36,369 nt of DNA from an uncultured Clostridium sp. (GCA_945917985.1 CAMEIH010000025.1:1-36369), one strand, 5' to 3'. Positions 16,456 to 24,926 are shown, numbered from the stretch's first letter. Notes: generated from the letters alone by a model not told the origin. Numbers and translations are program-made.

Positions 16456-16489
16456 GTTAAGGGATAAATCTTCGGATTTATCCCTTAAC
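16456..16489. terminator. Bidirectional terminator with UUCG loop
   Basis: A perfect 15-bp stem (left arm GTTAAGGGATAAATC) capped by TTCG, exactly filling the 36-bp space between the stop codons of the convergent small gene and the MATE gene. On the minus strand the loop is CGAA, so the tetraloop is UUCG only for the plus-strand transcript. U-tracts are short on both sides. Confidence 0.85.
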
Positions 16490-16491
16490 TA

Positions 16492-17874
16492 TTACGCTGT
16501 AAGATTCTTGAGCCATCGCTCCTTTTTCAATAAAATACCTGCCACAACAATTCTTATGAAATCTACGCATCTGCATATCATATACATGGCGACCGGACCA
16601 AGCTGTGTATATTTGGTGGTGAACAAAATACCGACTAAAATAAGCAAAATTGTTGTCATTCCATCTACAAACATTAGTGACTTCGTATCTCCCCCTGCTC
16701 TTGAAACTGCATATTGCGCATTTACATATACCATTATCGGCATAAAAAGTGCAATTCCGGATACCATCTCCTTACAAATTGTCTGAGCACTATTGCTCAG
16801 GCTTCCGAAAACCAGAGGGATCAGGAAAATCGTCATCATTCCTACGAAACCCATGATCACGCCAAAGAGCAAGGCGGCCATAAGGAGTCTGTTTTTCTCT
16901 TCCAAAGCCTGCTGAAGATCTCCGTGTCCAAGAGTTTTGCCAAGTAATACCCCTATTGCGGTGCTGACTCCTGAAAACGCAGCAAAGAAAAGATTTGCTA
17001 TCGCAAAGCTGGAAGCCATACCTGATACCACATCTGCTCCTCCCCGGCTGTTAAACAGTGCTGTCATATAGGTTCCCGAAACCACCAGAATCATTTCCGA
17101 GAAAATTGTCATAAGACATCTGCGGAGCATTCTGATAAACAAAGACCCATCTACAAAAATATCTTCTTTTCTGCAAATCATAAATGGCGGCTTTCTCTTA
17201 ACAATATAAATAATAAATGCAAGCATTTGGATAGACATGGCAATAAACGTAGCAATTGCCGCTCCCCGAACCTCCATAGCCGGCAAACCAAATTTGCCAT
17301 AAATAAATACCCAGTCAAGAAATGTATTCAAAAAAGTCGCACAAACGGAGATTACAAGGAGCGGCTTCACATCACCTATCTCACGAAGCGCAGAAGAAAG
17401 GACGGCGCAAATTGTCGACGGAATCCCTGCAAATCCCATAATGAACATATATTGCGTACCGACTGCAAGGATTGCACCGGCATCCCTGTTATTCTTTACC
17501 ATAAGAGAAAGAATCTGATATGGAATTCCCATACAACAGAACATATAGATTCCAATTCCCATAAAAGCAAGGATAAACTTAAACAGAAGCGACTGCTTCA
17601 TTCCCCTCTCATTTTCTGCTCCAAAAAACTGTGACATGAATATACCGCCGGCGGTGCAAATGGAATTGATCAGCACCTGGAATAAATATAAAATCTGTCC
17701 CGCAACATTAACGCCTGACATTTTCACATCTCCAAGCCCCGCGACCATAAAATTATCTACTAAAGAAACCAGGCTTTGAATCAACATCTGTGCCATAACA
17801 GGTAAAGCGATTGCAAGTACGCTTTTATAAAATGATCTTGAACCAAAATATTTTTTTCTGAATATTTGTGTCAT
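16492..17874 (-). CDS. MATE family efflux transporter
   Basis: A 460-residue integral membrane antiporter of the MATE family, expected to expel cationic drugs or metabolites with Na+ or H+. Twelve hydrophobic segments are visible in two six-helix halves. The N-terminal half opens with ALPVMAQMLIQSLVSLVDNFMV (helix 1, seen in parts), a typical MATE signature, and the second half repeats the pattern near residue 240-260. AGGAAGAGGG lies 7 nt before the ATG. A 9-bp inverted repeat 51 bp upstream may be the operator for a drug-responsive repressor. No regulator gene adjoins it. Substrate cannot be told. Confidence 0.93.
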   Translation of the reverse strand: MTQIFRKKYFGSRSFYKSVLAIALPVMAQMLIQSLVSLVDNFMVAGLGDVKMSGVNVAGQILYLFQVLINSICTAGGIFMSQFFGAENERGMKQSLLFKFILAFMGIGIYMFCCMGIPYQILSLMVKNNRDAGAILAVGTQYMFIMGFAGIPSTICAVLSSALREIGDVKPLLVISVCATFLNTFLDWVFIYGKFGLPAMEVRGAAIATFIAMSIQMLAFIIYIVKRKPPFMICRKEDIFVDGSLFIRMLRRCLMTIFSEMILVVSGTYMTALFNSRGGADVVSGMASSFAIANLFFAAFSGVSTAIGVLLGKTLGHGDLQQALEEKNRLLMAALLFGVIMGFVGMMTIFLIPLVFGSLSNSAQTICKEMVSGIALFMPIMVYVNAQYAVSRAGGDTKSLMFVDGMTTILLILVGILFTTKYTQLGPVAMYMICRCVDFIRIVVAGILLKKERWLKNLTA

Positions 17875-17924
17875 AAATTGTCCCTCTTCCTATAAGACCT
17901 TTTTATATGCATCTTAACAGACAA

Positions 17925-17948
17925 AATATGACACCAGCATGTCATATT
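17925..17948. promoter_or_regulatory. Operator-like inverted repeat before the MATE gene
   Basis: AATATGACA and its exact complement TGTCATATT are separated by 6 nt (24 bp in all). Length and symmetry fit a dimeric repressor of the MarR or TetR kind, which commonly controls MATE exporters. No following U-run, so not a terminator. No clear promoter could be placed around it. Confidence 0.55.
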
Positions 17949-18044
17949 AAAAGAAATAATTTATCTTTTCTTTATCCTTTCTTTCTTTTTCAGAAACATT
18001 TTAGACACATTTTTCCAATATAATGATTCATATCAAATGAGGCC

Positions 18045-18108
18045 GCCGGTGCCGATAGCCTATCGGATGCTGACCGGCTTCGACAAACCATCACAGGAGC
18101 CCTCCTGT
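18045..18108. other. Two GC-rich hairpins, possible structured element
   Basis: In the 271-bp gap between the MATE and SpoVAF-like genes. Hairpin 1 (18045-18078): outer stem GCCGGT/ACCGGC, inner near-palindrome CCGATAG-C-CTATCGG, asymmetric internal loop. Hairpin 2 (18093-18108): ACAGGAG-CC-CTCCTGT. A third hairpin (18118-18138) follows. The AT-rich part at 17949-18040 holds nothing I recognise. It could be a terminator array, a small RNA or a dispersed palindromic repeat; strand unknown. Confidence 0.45.
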
Positions 18109-18117
18109 TTACATACA

Positions 18118-18138
18118 GAGCCGGCATTTTGCCGGCTC
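18118..18138 (-). terminator. Likely terminator after the SpoVAF-like gene
   Basis: A perfect 9-bp GC-rich stem GAGCCGGCA/TGCCGGCTC with a 3-nt loop, 7 bp past the stop codon of the SpoVAF-like gene. On the minus strand it is followed by TGTATGT rather than a proper U run, so efficiency is uncertain. Confidence 0.6.
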
Positions 18139-18145
18139 AAATTAT

Positions 18146-19594
18146 TTAATCTTTCGCTCCCGGCAGCCTGTAACGTATAAACCGCTTCGAAAGCTGCTTC
18201 AAATTAAAGGGAATCAGAGGATAAATATAACTCTTTCCTGATACTGTTTTATTGGATATAACCGCAACGATCATAAGAATGAATGCCGCTATATAGCCCC
18301 ACACACCAAACATGGCTGTCAGGATCAGATTAATGATCCTCATGAATTTAATGGCATAGCCAAGCTCATAGCTTGCCTGGGTATAGTTGGCAATGGCTAC
18401 AAAAGCCATATAGAGCATCACCTCGGAGTTAAACCATCCGCTGTTTACGGAAAATTCCCCCAAAACCAGAGCCGCCATAACACTCAGCGGTGTACTAAGC
18501 ATATTGGGTGTATTGACTGCCGCAAGTCGAAGACCGTCTATGGCAAGTTCCAAGAGCAAAAACTGCCATACAAGAGGAATATTGGTTGGATCCTCAATCC
18601 GAATAAATTCGAAGCCACTCGGAATCCATTCCGGTCTCTGCATCAGCAGAAGAAATGTGGGCGTTAATAGATAAGTGAGCACAGCAATCAAAAATCTTGA
18701 CAGTCTTAAATAGGTTCCCGTGATAGGCGGGAAATAATAATCGTCCGCTTCCTCCACTACATCAAACACTGAAGTCGGTGTGATCATGGCCGAAGGAGAA
18801 TTGTCTACCAGTATCACAATATCGCCCTCCAGTATCTGAGCCGATGCCGTGTCAGGGCGCTCCGTAAACTTAAACTTAGGGAAAGGATTGTACCATTTCT
18901 TCTTATATAGGCACTCCGCCAGACTTTCCTGATTCATGGTAAGTGCATCCACTTTGATATTCTGGATCCTTTCTCTTAGCTTCTCCAGAAAATCATGGTC
19001 TACTCTGCTGTCCATATAGCAGAGCACAATATCCGTCTGGGAACTGTTTCCCGCATGAAATAACTCCATTCGAAGCTCGGTACTTCTGATCCTTCTCCTG
19101 ATCAGCGCAGTGTTAAATACGATTGTCTCCACAAAGCCGTCCTTGGATCCGCGAAGTGCCTTGTCCTTCTCCGGTTCCGAAACATTCCTTGCCGGATAGG
19201 TTCTGGAATCAATCAAAAGACATTTGTCATATCCGTCAATAAACAGTGCAAACACACCGGACATGATAAAATAGATGATCTGCTTCCAGTCATCCTGAAG
19301 ATCCACCTCCACATATGGAATATATTTTTTTGACATTTCATGGGCATCCTTTGGCAGTTCATCTTCCTTAATATCCATGAAATACTGCAACATCTTCTGC
19401 ATCAATTCATCCTTGCAGAAACCGTCTATAAAGTACATACAGGCATCTCTTCCGCCCACTTTAATCACCCGATAGACCAGGTCAAAATTTTTATCCACAT
19501 CCAGCGTTTTATTTAAATATGCCATTGTCTCTGGCAGGGAGGATGTCATTTTCTCCGTATGATCCCTGAGGTTATCGATTCCGTTGATATCCAT
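18146..19594 (-). CDS. spoVAF: GerA-family spore germination protein, SpoVAF-like
   Basis: A 482-residue GerA-type A subunit. The soluble N-terminal domain (1-280) carries the SpoVAF-typical segment around residues 140-175: TYPARNVSEPEK, RGSKDGFVETIVFNTALIRRRIR. The membrane part (about 295-460) has five helices with PTFLLLMQ and NTPNMLSTPLSV, then a basic tail. Known role: with SpoVA proteins it forms part of the germinant-response channel of the inner spore membrane, releasing dipicolinate. The start at 19594 is set by GAAGGAG 7 nt upstream; the frame is open 13 codons further. It stands alone: no spoVA genes or GerB/C partners adjoin. A near-consensus SigG promoter lies 37 bp upstream of the start. 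SpoVAF versus another GerA A subunit is the main uncertainty. Confidence 0.85.
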   Translation of the reverse strand: MDINGIDNLRDHTEKMTSSLPETMAYLNKTLDVDKNFDLVYRVIKVGGRDACMYFIDGFCKDELMQKMLQYFMDIKEDELPKDAHEMSKKYIPYVEVDLQDDWKQIIYFIMSGVFALFIDGYDKCLLIDSRTYPARNVSEPEKDKALRGSKDGFVETIVFNTALIRRRIRSTELRMELFHAGNSSQTDIVLCYMDSRVDHDFLEKLRERIQNIKVDALTMNQESLAECLYKKKWYNPFPKFKFTERPDTASAQILEGDIVILVDNSPSAMITPTSVFDVVEEADDYYFPPITGTYLRLSRFLIAVLTYLLTPTFLLLMQRPEWIPSGFEFIRIEDPTNIPLVWQFLLLELAIDGLRLAAVNTPNMLSTPLSVMAALVLGEFSVNSGWFNSEVMLYMAFVAIANYTQASYELGYAIKFMRIINLILTAMFGVWGYIAAFILMIVAVISNKTVSGKSYIYPLIPFNLKQLSKRFIRYRLPGAKD

Positions 19595-19630
19595 AAAAAA
19601 ACTCCTTCCACTCACATGTAGGTTTATCAC

Positions 19631-19660
19631 CATTATGTGGTAAAAGGAGTTATTTTATAC
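19631..19660 (-). promoter_or_regulatory. Forespore (SigG-type) promoter of the SpoVAF-like gene
   Basis: On the minus strand: GTATA (19656-19660) fits the SigG -35 GHATR; an 18-bp spacer; CATAATG (19631-19637) fits the -10 CATWHTA at 6 of 7. Expected start near 19624, 30 nt before the start codon. SpoVA and SpoVAF genes are SigG-dependent in Bacillus, which supports the call. Confidence 0.6.
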
Positions 19661-19676
19661 AAAACACAGAATATAA

Positions 19677-20111
19677 TTACTGCTTGCCGGTACTTCCAAA
19701 TCCTCCTCTGTCGGCTCCCTCAAGGTTTTTTACTTCCTCAAAAGAAATCTTCGGCTGATTTTCCATGATACGGAACTGGCAGATTCGGTCGTTACACTCA
19801 ATATGCGTATCTCTTACAGCGTAAACCGGCATAAACCACTGGTCATTATCACCGCAATAAGAGCAATCTACAACGCCCTGGTGATTTGTCTGGATGATAC
19901 CAAAATTTTTGAACGTGGAGCTTCTCGGAACAATATGGGCTTCATATCCTTTTGGCAGCTCCATGGCAACTCCTAAAGGAATCAGTTTAAATTCCCCTTT
20001 TTTTAAATCAACAGACTCTGCGGCGCGAAGATCGATCCAGTCAGATTTCCCGTCAATATAAGTCAACTTATCAATTTTGTCTGTAAAATACTTAATTCTG
20101 ATTGTCTCCAT
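19677..20111 (-). CDS. dut: dUTP diphosphatase
   Basis: Trimeric dUTPase, 144 residues, hydrolysing dUTP to dUMP and pyrophosphate; this prevents uracil in DNA and supplies dUMP for thymidylate. The five motifs are visible: DLRAAES (1), [11 protein letters not shown] (2), [11 protein letters not shown] (3), RICQFRI (4) and RGGFGSTGK (5). Motif 2 reads PRSST rather than the common GRSGL, a variant known to me from related clostridia. AGGAGTG lies 5 nt upstream. Only 9 bp separate it from nrdG, so it is the third gene of an nrdD-nrdG-dut operon, fitting a dNTP supply unit. Confidence 0.95.
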   Translation of the reverse strand: METIRIKYFTDKIDKLTYIDGKSDWIDLRAAESVDLKKGEFKLIPLGVAMELPKGYEAHIVPRSSTFKNFGIIQTNHQGVVDCSYCGDNDQWFMPVYAVRDTHIECNDRICQFRIMENQPKISFEEVKNLEGADRGGFGSTGKQ

Positions 20112-20120
20112 ACTTCACTC

Positions 20121-20630
20121 CTATGCATAGTCACCACAATGTAAAATCGGAACTGTAGGATCTGTCTGCTTCAGGCTCGCCTGCACATCAATCACTCTCT
20201 GATTACTGCTCCCCTTCCAAAGCAGCTTTACATCCTTTTTGTCTACCTGAAATTCTCCATCTACCAGAACATCAATATACTGCATGGCAGCGTAGTGAAG
20301 AATATTTTCCCATGAATCCCCGGTATAAAGCCAGATTGTCTTGTCAGGATATTTCTGCTTGATCTCTGCCATCAGATTTCTGACTTCTACTCTGTTTGCA
20401 GAATGAAGCGGATCCCCTCCGGAAAAGGTAATACCGGAAATATAAGGTTTTTCAAGCTGTTCAAAGATTTCCTGCTTGGCAGCATCGTCAAAAGGGAGCC
20501 CTCCGTTAGGGTCCCAGGTAATCGGATTCTGACACTCTTTACAGCAATGAGAGCATCCTGCTACCCACAGCACCACGCGCAGTCCGTCTCCGTTTAACAT
20601 ATCATCTTTCGTTATATTGTGATATCTCAT
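20121..20630 (-). CDS. nrdG: Anaerobic ribonucleotide reductase activating protein
   Basis: Radical SAM activase of 169 residues that makes the glycyl radical on NrdD. The [4Fe-4S] motif is GCSHCCKECQNP near residue 30 (CxxxCxxC pattern: the first, fifth and eighth positions of CSHCCKEC). ITFSGGDPLH is the SAM-binding GGD stretch. The start codon lies 4 nt after the nrdD stop, with GGAAGAG and AGGGG upstream, so it is translated from the nrdD message. Confidence 0.96.
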   Translation of the reverse strand: MRYHNITKDDMLNGDGLRVVLWVAGCSHCCKECQNPITWDPNGGLPFDDAAKQEIFEQLEKPYISGITFSGGDPLHSANRVEVRNLMAEIKQKYPDKTIWLYTGDSWENILHYAAMQYIDVLVDGEFQVDKKDVKLLWKGSSNQRVIDVQASLKQTDPTVPILHCGDYA

Positions 20631-20633
20631 CCC

Positions 20634-22823
20634 CTACATGCTCTTCCTTTCCGCAATTTCTGCCATTTTTGCTTCATTCAGTCTGGTATCACCATGTACA
20701 CGCGAATAGGAAAGATATCCGTTCATACGCTCAATCTTGGTCAGGTTTTTGCTGCCGCATACAGGACAGACATCCATCTCAAGCTCCTGATGACCACAAT
20801 CATCGCAGTACGCAAGAGAAAGATTAACTCCCTCATAAAATCCCATATCCATTGCTCTTCTGATCAGAGTCTTGATTGCCTCGATATTATAATCGATCGG
20901 ATATTTAACATACTGAATCTTGCCACCGTTACTAAGCTCCCAGAAACGATACTCGAGATCCTGCTTCTGGATCGGTGTGATATCCTCTGTTACATGACAG
21001 TGGAAACTGTTGGAAACATATTCTCTGTCTGAGACACCCTCAATAATGCCGTATTTGGCACGGAACTGCTTTACCTGAAGACCGCATAAGCTCTCGGCAG
21101 GTGTTCCGTAGATTGCATAGAGGTTTCCATCCTCCTCCTTAAACTCATTTACCTTCTCATTGATATGCTCAAGCACCTCCAAAGCAAAGGCACCGTCTTC
21201 CACGAGAGACTTTCCGTTATAGAGTTCCTGGAGTTCATTAAAGGCGGTAATACCAAAGCTTGCTGTGGCACTCTTCAAAATAGGTTTTATCTTATCAGTG
21301 AGTGCGAGATGTCCGCCAAGGAAGCCACCCTCGCAATATGCCAAAGGATTGGTGGATGCACGCATTTCCCCAAGATAAGCATAGGTTCTGATATGAAGCT
21401 GACGGATCAGGTTTAAATAATAGTCAAGGACCTCATAAAAGTCACGGTTCTCCTGTCTGGCTTTTGCAAGAATCATAGGCAGGTGAAGAGATACCGCACC
21501 AATATTAAAACGTCCTACAAAAATCGGTGTATCTTTATCATCCGCAGGATGCATGCCGCCTCTCTCATACCATGGGGAAAGGAAGGCTCTGCAGCCCATA
21601 GGGGAAACTACCTTACCGTATTGCTTATACATGCTGGCAATATAACCCTTTCCGGTAAGAGAAAGCCAGTCGGGATACATAGTCTTTGCAGAACACTTAA
21701 CTCCCGCTTCAAATACATCCTCAAGTTCCTTGCCGGGTCCGTGAAGATTTTCATCATATAAAAATACAATTTTAGGGAATAATACAGGCTTCTTGCAATC
21801 CTTCTTTCCCTGTCCTTTCCTGCGGACATTTAAAAGAGAAATAGTCGCAAGCTTTGCAAATCTTCCTGTTCCGATACCTGCAGTCACTGTGATAAAAGGA
21901 TAGTCACCGCGGCTGCTGGCTACAGTATTAAACTTATATTCCCAACCCTGGAATCCCTGCTCAAATTCTCTCTTTACATCGGCATAAGCCTCTGCTTCCG
22001 CTGTCTCACGATCTATTCCAAGTTTAGTATATTTTTCAATGCTTCTCTTATACGTCTTTTCTGCATAAGGTTCCAGAATCTTATCCACCTCAGGCACCGT
22101 AAAGCCACCATACTGCTGGCTTGCTGCACTTAAGACAATATCACCGATCACATCGAAAGCAACATCCAGTGTCTTGGGTTCATTGTACCAGATATTACCC
22201 ATTTCGAAACCACCGGTGAGAACACTTGCCACATCAAACAGACAGCAGTTCATGGTGTCACGCCTTGCTGACATATCATGCACGTAAATATATCCGTCAC
22301 GGCATGCCTGAATTTCTTCCGTGGTCATAAAGAATTTTTGATATAATTCTTTGTTAAACTGATTAAAGATCAGACTTCTCTTGGTGGATACAAGAGCACT
22401 GTCCGTGTTTGCATTTTCCTTGTCACCTACATACATGATGGACTGGCTCTTTTTATAGACATCATCCATCATTCTCACGAAATCCTGCTTGTAGTTTCTA
22501 TAATCGCGATAGCTTTTTGCTACGATAGGCTTTACATCTTCCAGTGCACTCTCCACAATATTGTGCATAATGGGAATCGGTATTTTGTCCTCATCCAATT
22601 CATCTACCTTTTCTACTACATACTGGCAGATATGCTTCTTTTCCTCATCCGTAAATTTAGTCAGAGCTCTGTAAGCACTTTTTCCCACAGCATCAATGAC
22701 TTTCTGCACATTAAAGGCCTCCAGACTTCCGTCTTTCTTGATCACCTTTACATTTCTTGCAGGCTTATACAACTCACCAAACGCAATAGCCTCTTCCTTG
22801 TCCTGTACTGCTACACTGCTCAT
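20634..22823 (-). CDS. nrdD: Anaerobic ribonucleoside-triphosphate reductase
   Basis: Class III ribonucleotide reductase large subunit, 729 residues, reducing NTPs to dNTPs without oxygen. An N-terminal ATP-cone (about residues 24-115, VKVIKKDGSLEAFNVQKV) senses ATP/dATP. The catalytic barrel follows, with conserved MNCCLFDVASVL and FNIGAVSLHLP. A four-Cys zinc site (CDDCGH...CPVCG) sits just before the C-terminal RMNGYLS, whose Gly is the radical site. The start at 22823 is set by GGAGGAAAAGG; the frame is open 12 codons upstream. Two NrdR boxes lie in the leader. The leader is about 127 nt long. Confidence 0.97.
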   Translation of the reverse strand: MSSVAVQDKEEAIAFGELYKPARNVKVIKKDGSLEAFNVQKVIDAVGKSAYRALTKFTDEEKKHICQYVVEKVDELDEDKIPIPIMHNIVESALEDVKPIVAKSYRDYRNYKQDFVRMMDDVYKKSQSIMYVGDKENANTDSALVSTKRSLIFNQFNKELYQKFFMTTEEIQACRDGYIYVHDMSARRDTMNCCLFDVASVLTGGFEMGNIWYNEPKTLDVAFDVIGDIVLSAASQQYGGFTVPEVDKILEPYAEKTYKRSIEKYTKLGIDRETAEAEAYADVKREFEQGFQGWEYKFNTVASSRGDYPFITVTAGIGTGRFAKLATISLLNVRRKGQGKKDCKKPVLFPKIVFLYDENLHGPGKELEDVFEAGVKCSAKTMYPDWLSLTGKGYIASMYKQYGKVVSPMGCRAFLSPWYERGGMHPADDKDTPIFVGRFNIGAVSLHLPMILAKARQENRDFYEVLDYYLNLIRQLHIRTYAYLGEMRASTNPLAYCEGGFLGGHLALTDKIKPILKSATASFGITAFNELQELYNGKSLVEDGAFALEVLEHINEKVNEFKEEDGNLYAIYGTPAESLCGLQVKQFRAKYGIIEGVSDREYVSNSFHCHVTEDITPIQKQDLEYRFWELSNGGKIQYVKYPIDYNIEAIKTLIRRAMDMGFYEGVNLSLAYCDDCGHQELEMDVCPVCGSKNLTKIERMNGYLSYSRVHGDTRLNEAKMAEIAERKSM

Positions 22824-22901
22824 TCCTTTTCCTCCATCTTGCTTCCATAACTTCCACAAAAGCTGAATTTACAGAAGAAATTTCCCCTCACGTTTATCCA
22901 A

Positions 22902-22948
22902 ATACAAAATCTAGTGATTTATCCGTTCGTCAATTCAACATATAGTGG
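22902..22948 (-). promoter_or_regulatory. Pair of NrdR boxes
   Basis: Two related 16-bp sites, 22933-22948 (minus strand CCACTATATGTTGAAT) and 22902-22917 (TCACTAGATTTTGTAT), separated by 15 bp, so 31 bp or three helical turns between centres. They match an NrdR consensus of the ACACTATATATAGTGT type at 10 and 11 of 16. Both lie downstream of the -10, over and behind the transcription start. NrdR is the usual repressor of nrd operons and binds such pairs. Confidence 0.7.
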
Positions 22949-22956
22949 TAATTTAT

Positions 22957-22985
22957 AGTATAATAAATGAATTTATTGCTGTCAA
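22957..22985 (-). promoter_or_regulatory. nrdD-nrdG-dut promoter (SigA)
   Basis: On the minus strand: TTGACA (22980-22985, perfect), a 17-bp spacer, TATACT (22957-22962, 5 of 6). The strongest housekeeping promoter in the window by eye. Confidence 0.8.
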
Positions 22986-23056
22986 TGAAATCAAGATGTA
23001 AAAAATAGCCAAAAAGCAGGTAATAAATTTGGTGTTATTTTTAGTTTAACTAAAAC

Positions 23057-24226
23057 TTAACTTAGAATACCTGATTCCTTGATGGCCTTTACTGCCTCCT
23101 GAATCATTTCTACAGGCATGGTAAGGGCAAAACGGACGTGCCCCTTACCAAGTTCTCCAAAACTGCTTCCCGGAGTACATAGCACACCTGATTTTTCCAG
23201 AAGTTCCATGACAAAAGCTACATCATCCTTATATCTCTCCGGAATTTTTGCCCATGCAAACATGGTTCCCTCACTGTCTTCGATTTCCCATCCAATGGAA
23301 CGAAGACCGCCACACAGTGCATCCCTCCTTCTCTGATATTCCGCGCACTGCGCTTTTACCATATCATCCGGTCCTGTCAACGCTGCTACCGCACCATATT
23401 GGACCGGAAGGAACGCACCATAATCGATCTGTGACCTTAACTTTTTAAAATTCTGCACCAGAAATTCATTGCCCACAAGAAATCCCATTCTTGCCCCGGT
23501 ATAGTTGAAGCTCTTGGAAAGAGAATAAAATTCCACACAGATATCCTTTGCCCCATCAAAAGCTAAAATGGATTTTCCAACATGACCATCATAAATAATA
23601 TCCGAATAAGCGTTGTCATGAACAATAATAATATTATTCTCCTTTGCCCAGGGAATTAATTCCTCATAAAAACTGTCAGGCGCAATTTTACATATGGGAT
23701 TTAATGGGTAAGATACAATCATAAATTTCGCTTTTTTTCTGATCTCTTCATCCATTCCTTTAAGATCCGGCAGATAATGATTTTCCTTCAGCAAAGGATA
23801 TGTTACGATCTGTGCCATGGCAAGGGATGGACCTATGGAAAAAATGGGATACCCCGGATCAGGCACCAATACCACATCTCCCGGATTGCACAGTGACAAA
23901 CCAATATGGGCAATTCCCTCCTGGGAACCGTAAACAGCAGTCAGCTCCGTAGGCTTTAAGGCAACCTGATATCTCTTCTCATAACGTTCTATCACCGCCT
24001 GTACAAGCTCGGGAATCTCTTTTAAAGAGTATTTGTAATTCTCCGGCTTCCCAGATGCTTCCACCACCGCGTCCATAATATGCTGTGCTGGCTTAAAATC
24101 AGGCGTCCCGACGGACAGGTTATAAACCTTTTTTCCTTTCTTTTCCACTTCCTCTTTCTTTTCGTCAAGAAGCTGAAAAATCCCTTCTTCATAATTTTTC
24201 ATTCTTTCTGCAACCTGTAAATCCAT
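23057..24226 (-). CDS. PLP-dependent class I/II aminotransferase
   Basis: A 389-residue fold-type I aminotransferase. SLSKSFNYTGARMGF holds the PLP lysine (K238); D204 (HDNAYSD) pairs with the pyridine nitrogen; N176 lies in YPLNPICK, where the usual NPTG reads NPIC. Overall it resembles the LL-diaminopimelate/aspartate-type group (DapL-like and alanine aminotransferases), but substrate cannot be read from the sequence. AGAGGTAG lies before the ATG, which is 4 nt past the stop of the HAD gene, so the two are cotranscribed. The 230-bp space behind it holds the nrd promoter; only a weak AT-rich palindrome near 23040-23057 could act as a terminator. Confidence 0.88.
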   Translation of the reverse strand: MDLQVAERMKNYEEGIFQLLDEKKEEVEKKGKKVYNLSVGTPDFKPAQHIMDAVVEASGKPENYKYSLKEIPELVQAVIERYEKRYQVALKPTELTAVYGSQEGIAHIGLSLCNPGDVVLVPDPGYPIFSIGPSLAMAQIVTYPLLKENHYLPDLKGMDEEIRKKAKFMIVSYPLNPICKIAPDSFYEELIPWAKENNIIIVHDNAYSDIIYDGHVGKSILAFDGAKDICVEFYSLSKSFNYTGARMGFLVGNEFLVQNFKKLRSQIDYGAFLPVQYGAVAALTGPDDMVKAQCAEYQRRRDALCGGLRSIGWEIEDSEGTMFAWAKIPERYKDDVAFVMELLEKSGVLCTPGSSFGELGKGHVRFALTMPVEMIQEAVKAIKESGILS

Positions 24227-24230
24227 GTAG

Positions 24231-24926
24231 CTACCTCTTTTCTAAAATTTTCTTTATCTCCCACAAATTTTTAATCTGAAAATCTATATTCAATTCATCT
24301 GTTCTTACTTTTCCTTCCGGATTGTACCAGCAGCAGCTGATTTTCGCCCTGTTACCTCCCAGCATATCACTTGTAAGGGAATCTCCTACAATGATCGTCT
24401 TTTCCCTGTCAAAATCAGGGATTCTATTAAAGCATTTCTCAAAAAATTCAAGATAAGGCTTGGGGCTTCCGATTTCTTCCGAAATAAAAATATCATCCAT
24501 AATTTTATCGAATCCTGAAAGCCTCAGTTTGTTTCTCTGTGTCCATGTCACACCGTTGGTCACCACATACTGTCTGTAATCCTTCTTTAATTCAAGACAT
24601 AGTCTGTAAGAGTCATCTCTGTAAAAATAGACAGAACCGAGTGCCTTCTGATAGGCAGAGGCAAACTCCCGCACATCAATATCCTCTATGGAAAGACGCT
24701 CGAACAGAGTGTAAAATCTTCCGAGTAACACTTCCTGTTTCGTAACCTCTCCTCTTTCCAGCCTTTTCCAATAAGAATCATTGATCCCCGAATACAGAGC
24801 AACCGTTTCCGAATCGATTTGTCTTCCAAACTGTTCAAAGGTATTTCTCAGCGCATAATCCTCTGACCTTGTAAAATCAAGCAGTGTCTGATCCACATCC
24901 CACAAAATGATCTCATATCTTTGCAT
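24231..24926 (-). CDS. HAD hydrolase, YjjG-type nucleotidase
   Basis: A 231-residue haloacid dehalogenase-type phosphatase. Motif I is WDVDQTLLDF (nucleophile D10, acid D12); motif II the Thr of VVTNGVTWT; motif III Lys in GSPKPYLEFF; motif IV GDSLTSDMLGG. The helical C1 cap lies between motifs I and II. Length and the N-terminal motif fit YjjG-like noncanonical pyrimidine nucleotidases, which clean up nucleotide pools, though other phosphatase substrates are possible. The ribosome site is weak (GGAAAG). First gene of a pair with the aminotransferase; a shared terminator lies upstream, closing the 25-31 kb gene run. Confidence 0.88.
   Translation of the reverse strand: MQRYEIILWDVDQTLLDFTRSEDYALRNTFEQFGRQIDSETVALYSGINDSYWKRLERGEVTKQEVLLGRFYTLFERLSIEDIDVREFASAYQKALGSVYFYRDDSYRLCLELKKDYRQYVVTNGVTWTQRNKLRLSGFDKIMDDIFISEEIGSPKPYLEFFEKCFNRIPDFDREKTIIVGDSLTSDMLGGNRAKISCCWYNPEGKVRTDELNIDFQIKNLWEIKKILEKR

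Noticed and set aside
18007-18045. Plus-strand TATAAT before the hairpin cluster as promoter of a small RNA
   Set aside because: No -35 at 16-18 bp; the nearest TTTAGA is only 13 bp away. The RNA idea is kept without a promoter.
23038-23060. AT-rich palindrome after the aminotransferase as terminator
   Set aside because: The symmetry TTTTAGTT-A-AACTAAAA leaves almost no loop, is pure weak pairing, and has no T tract.
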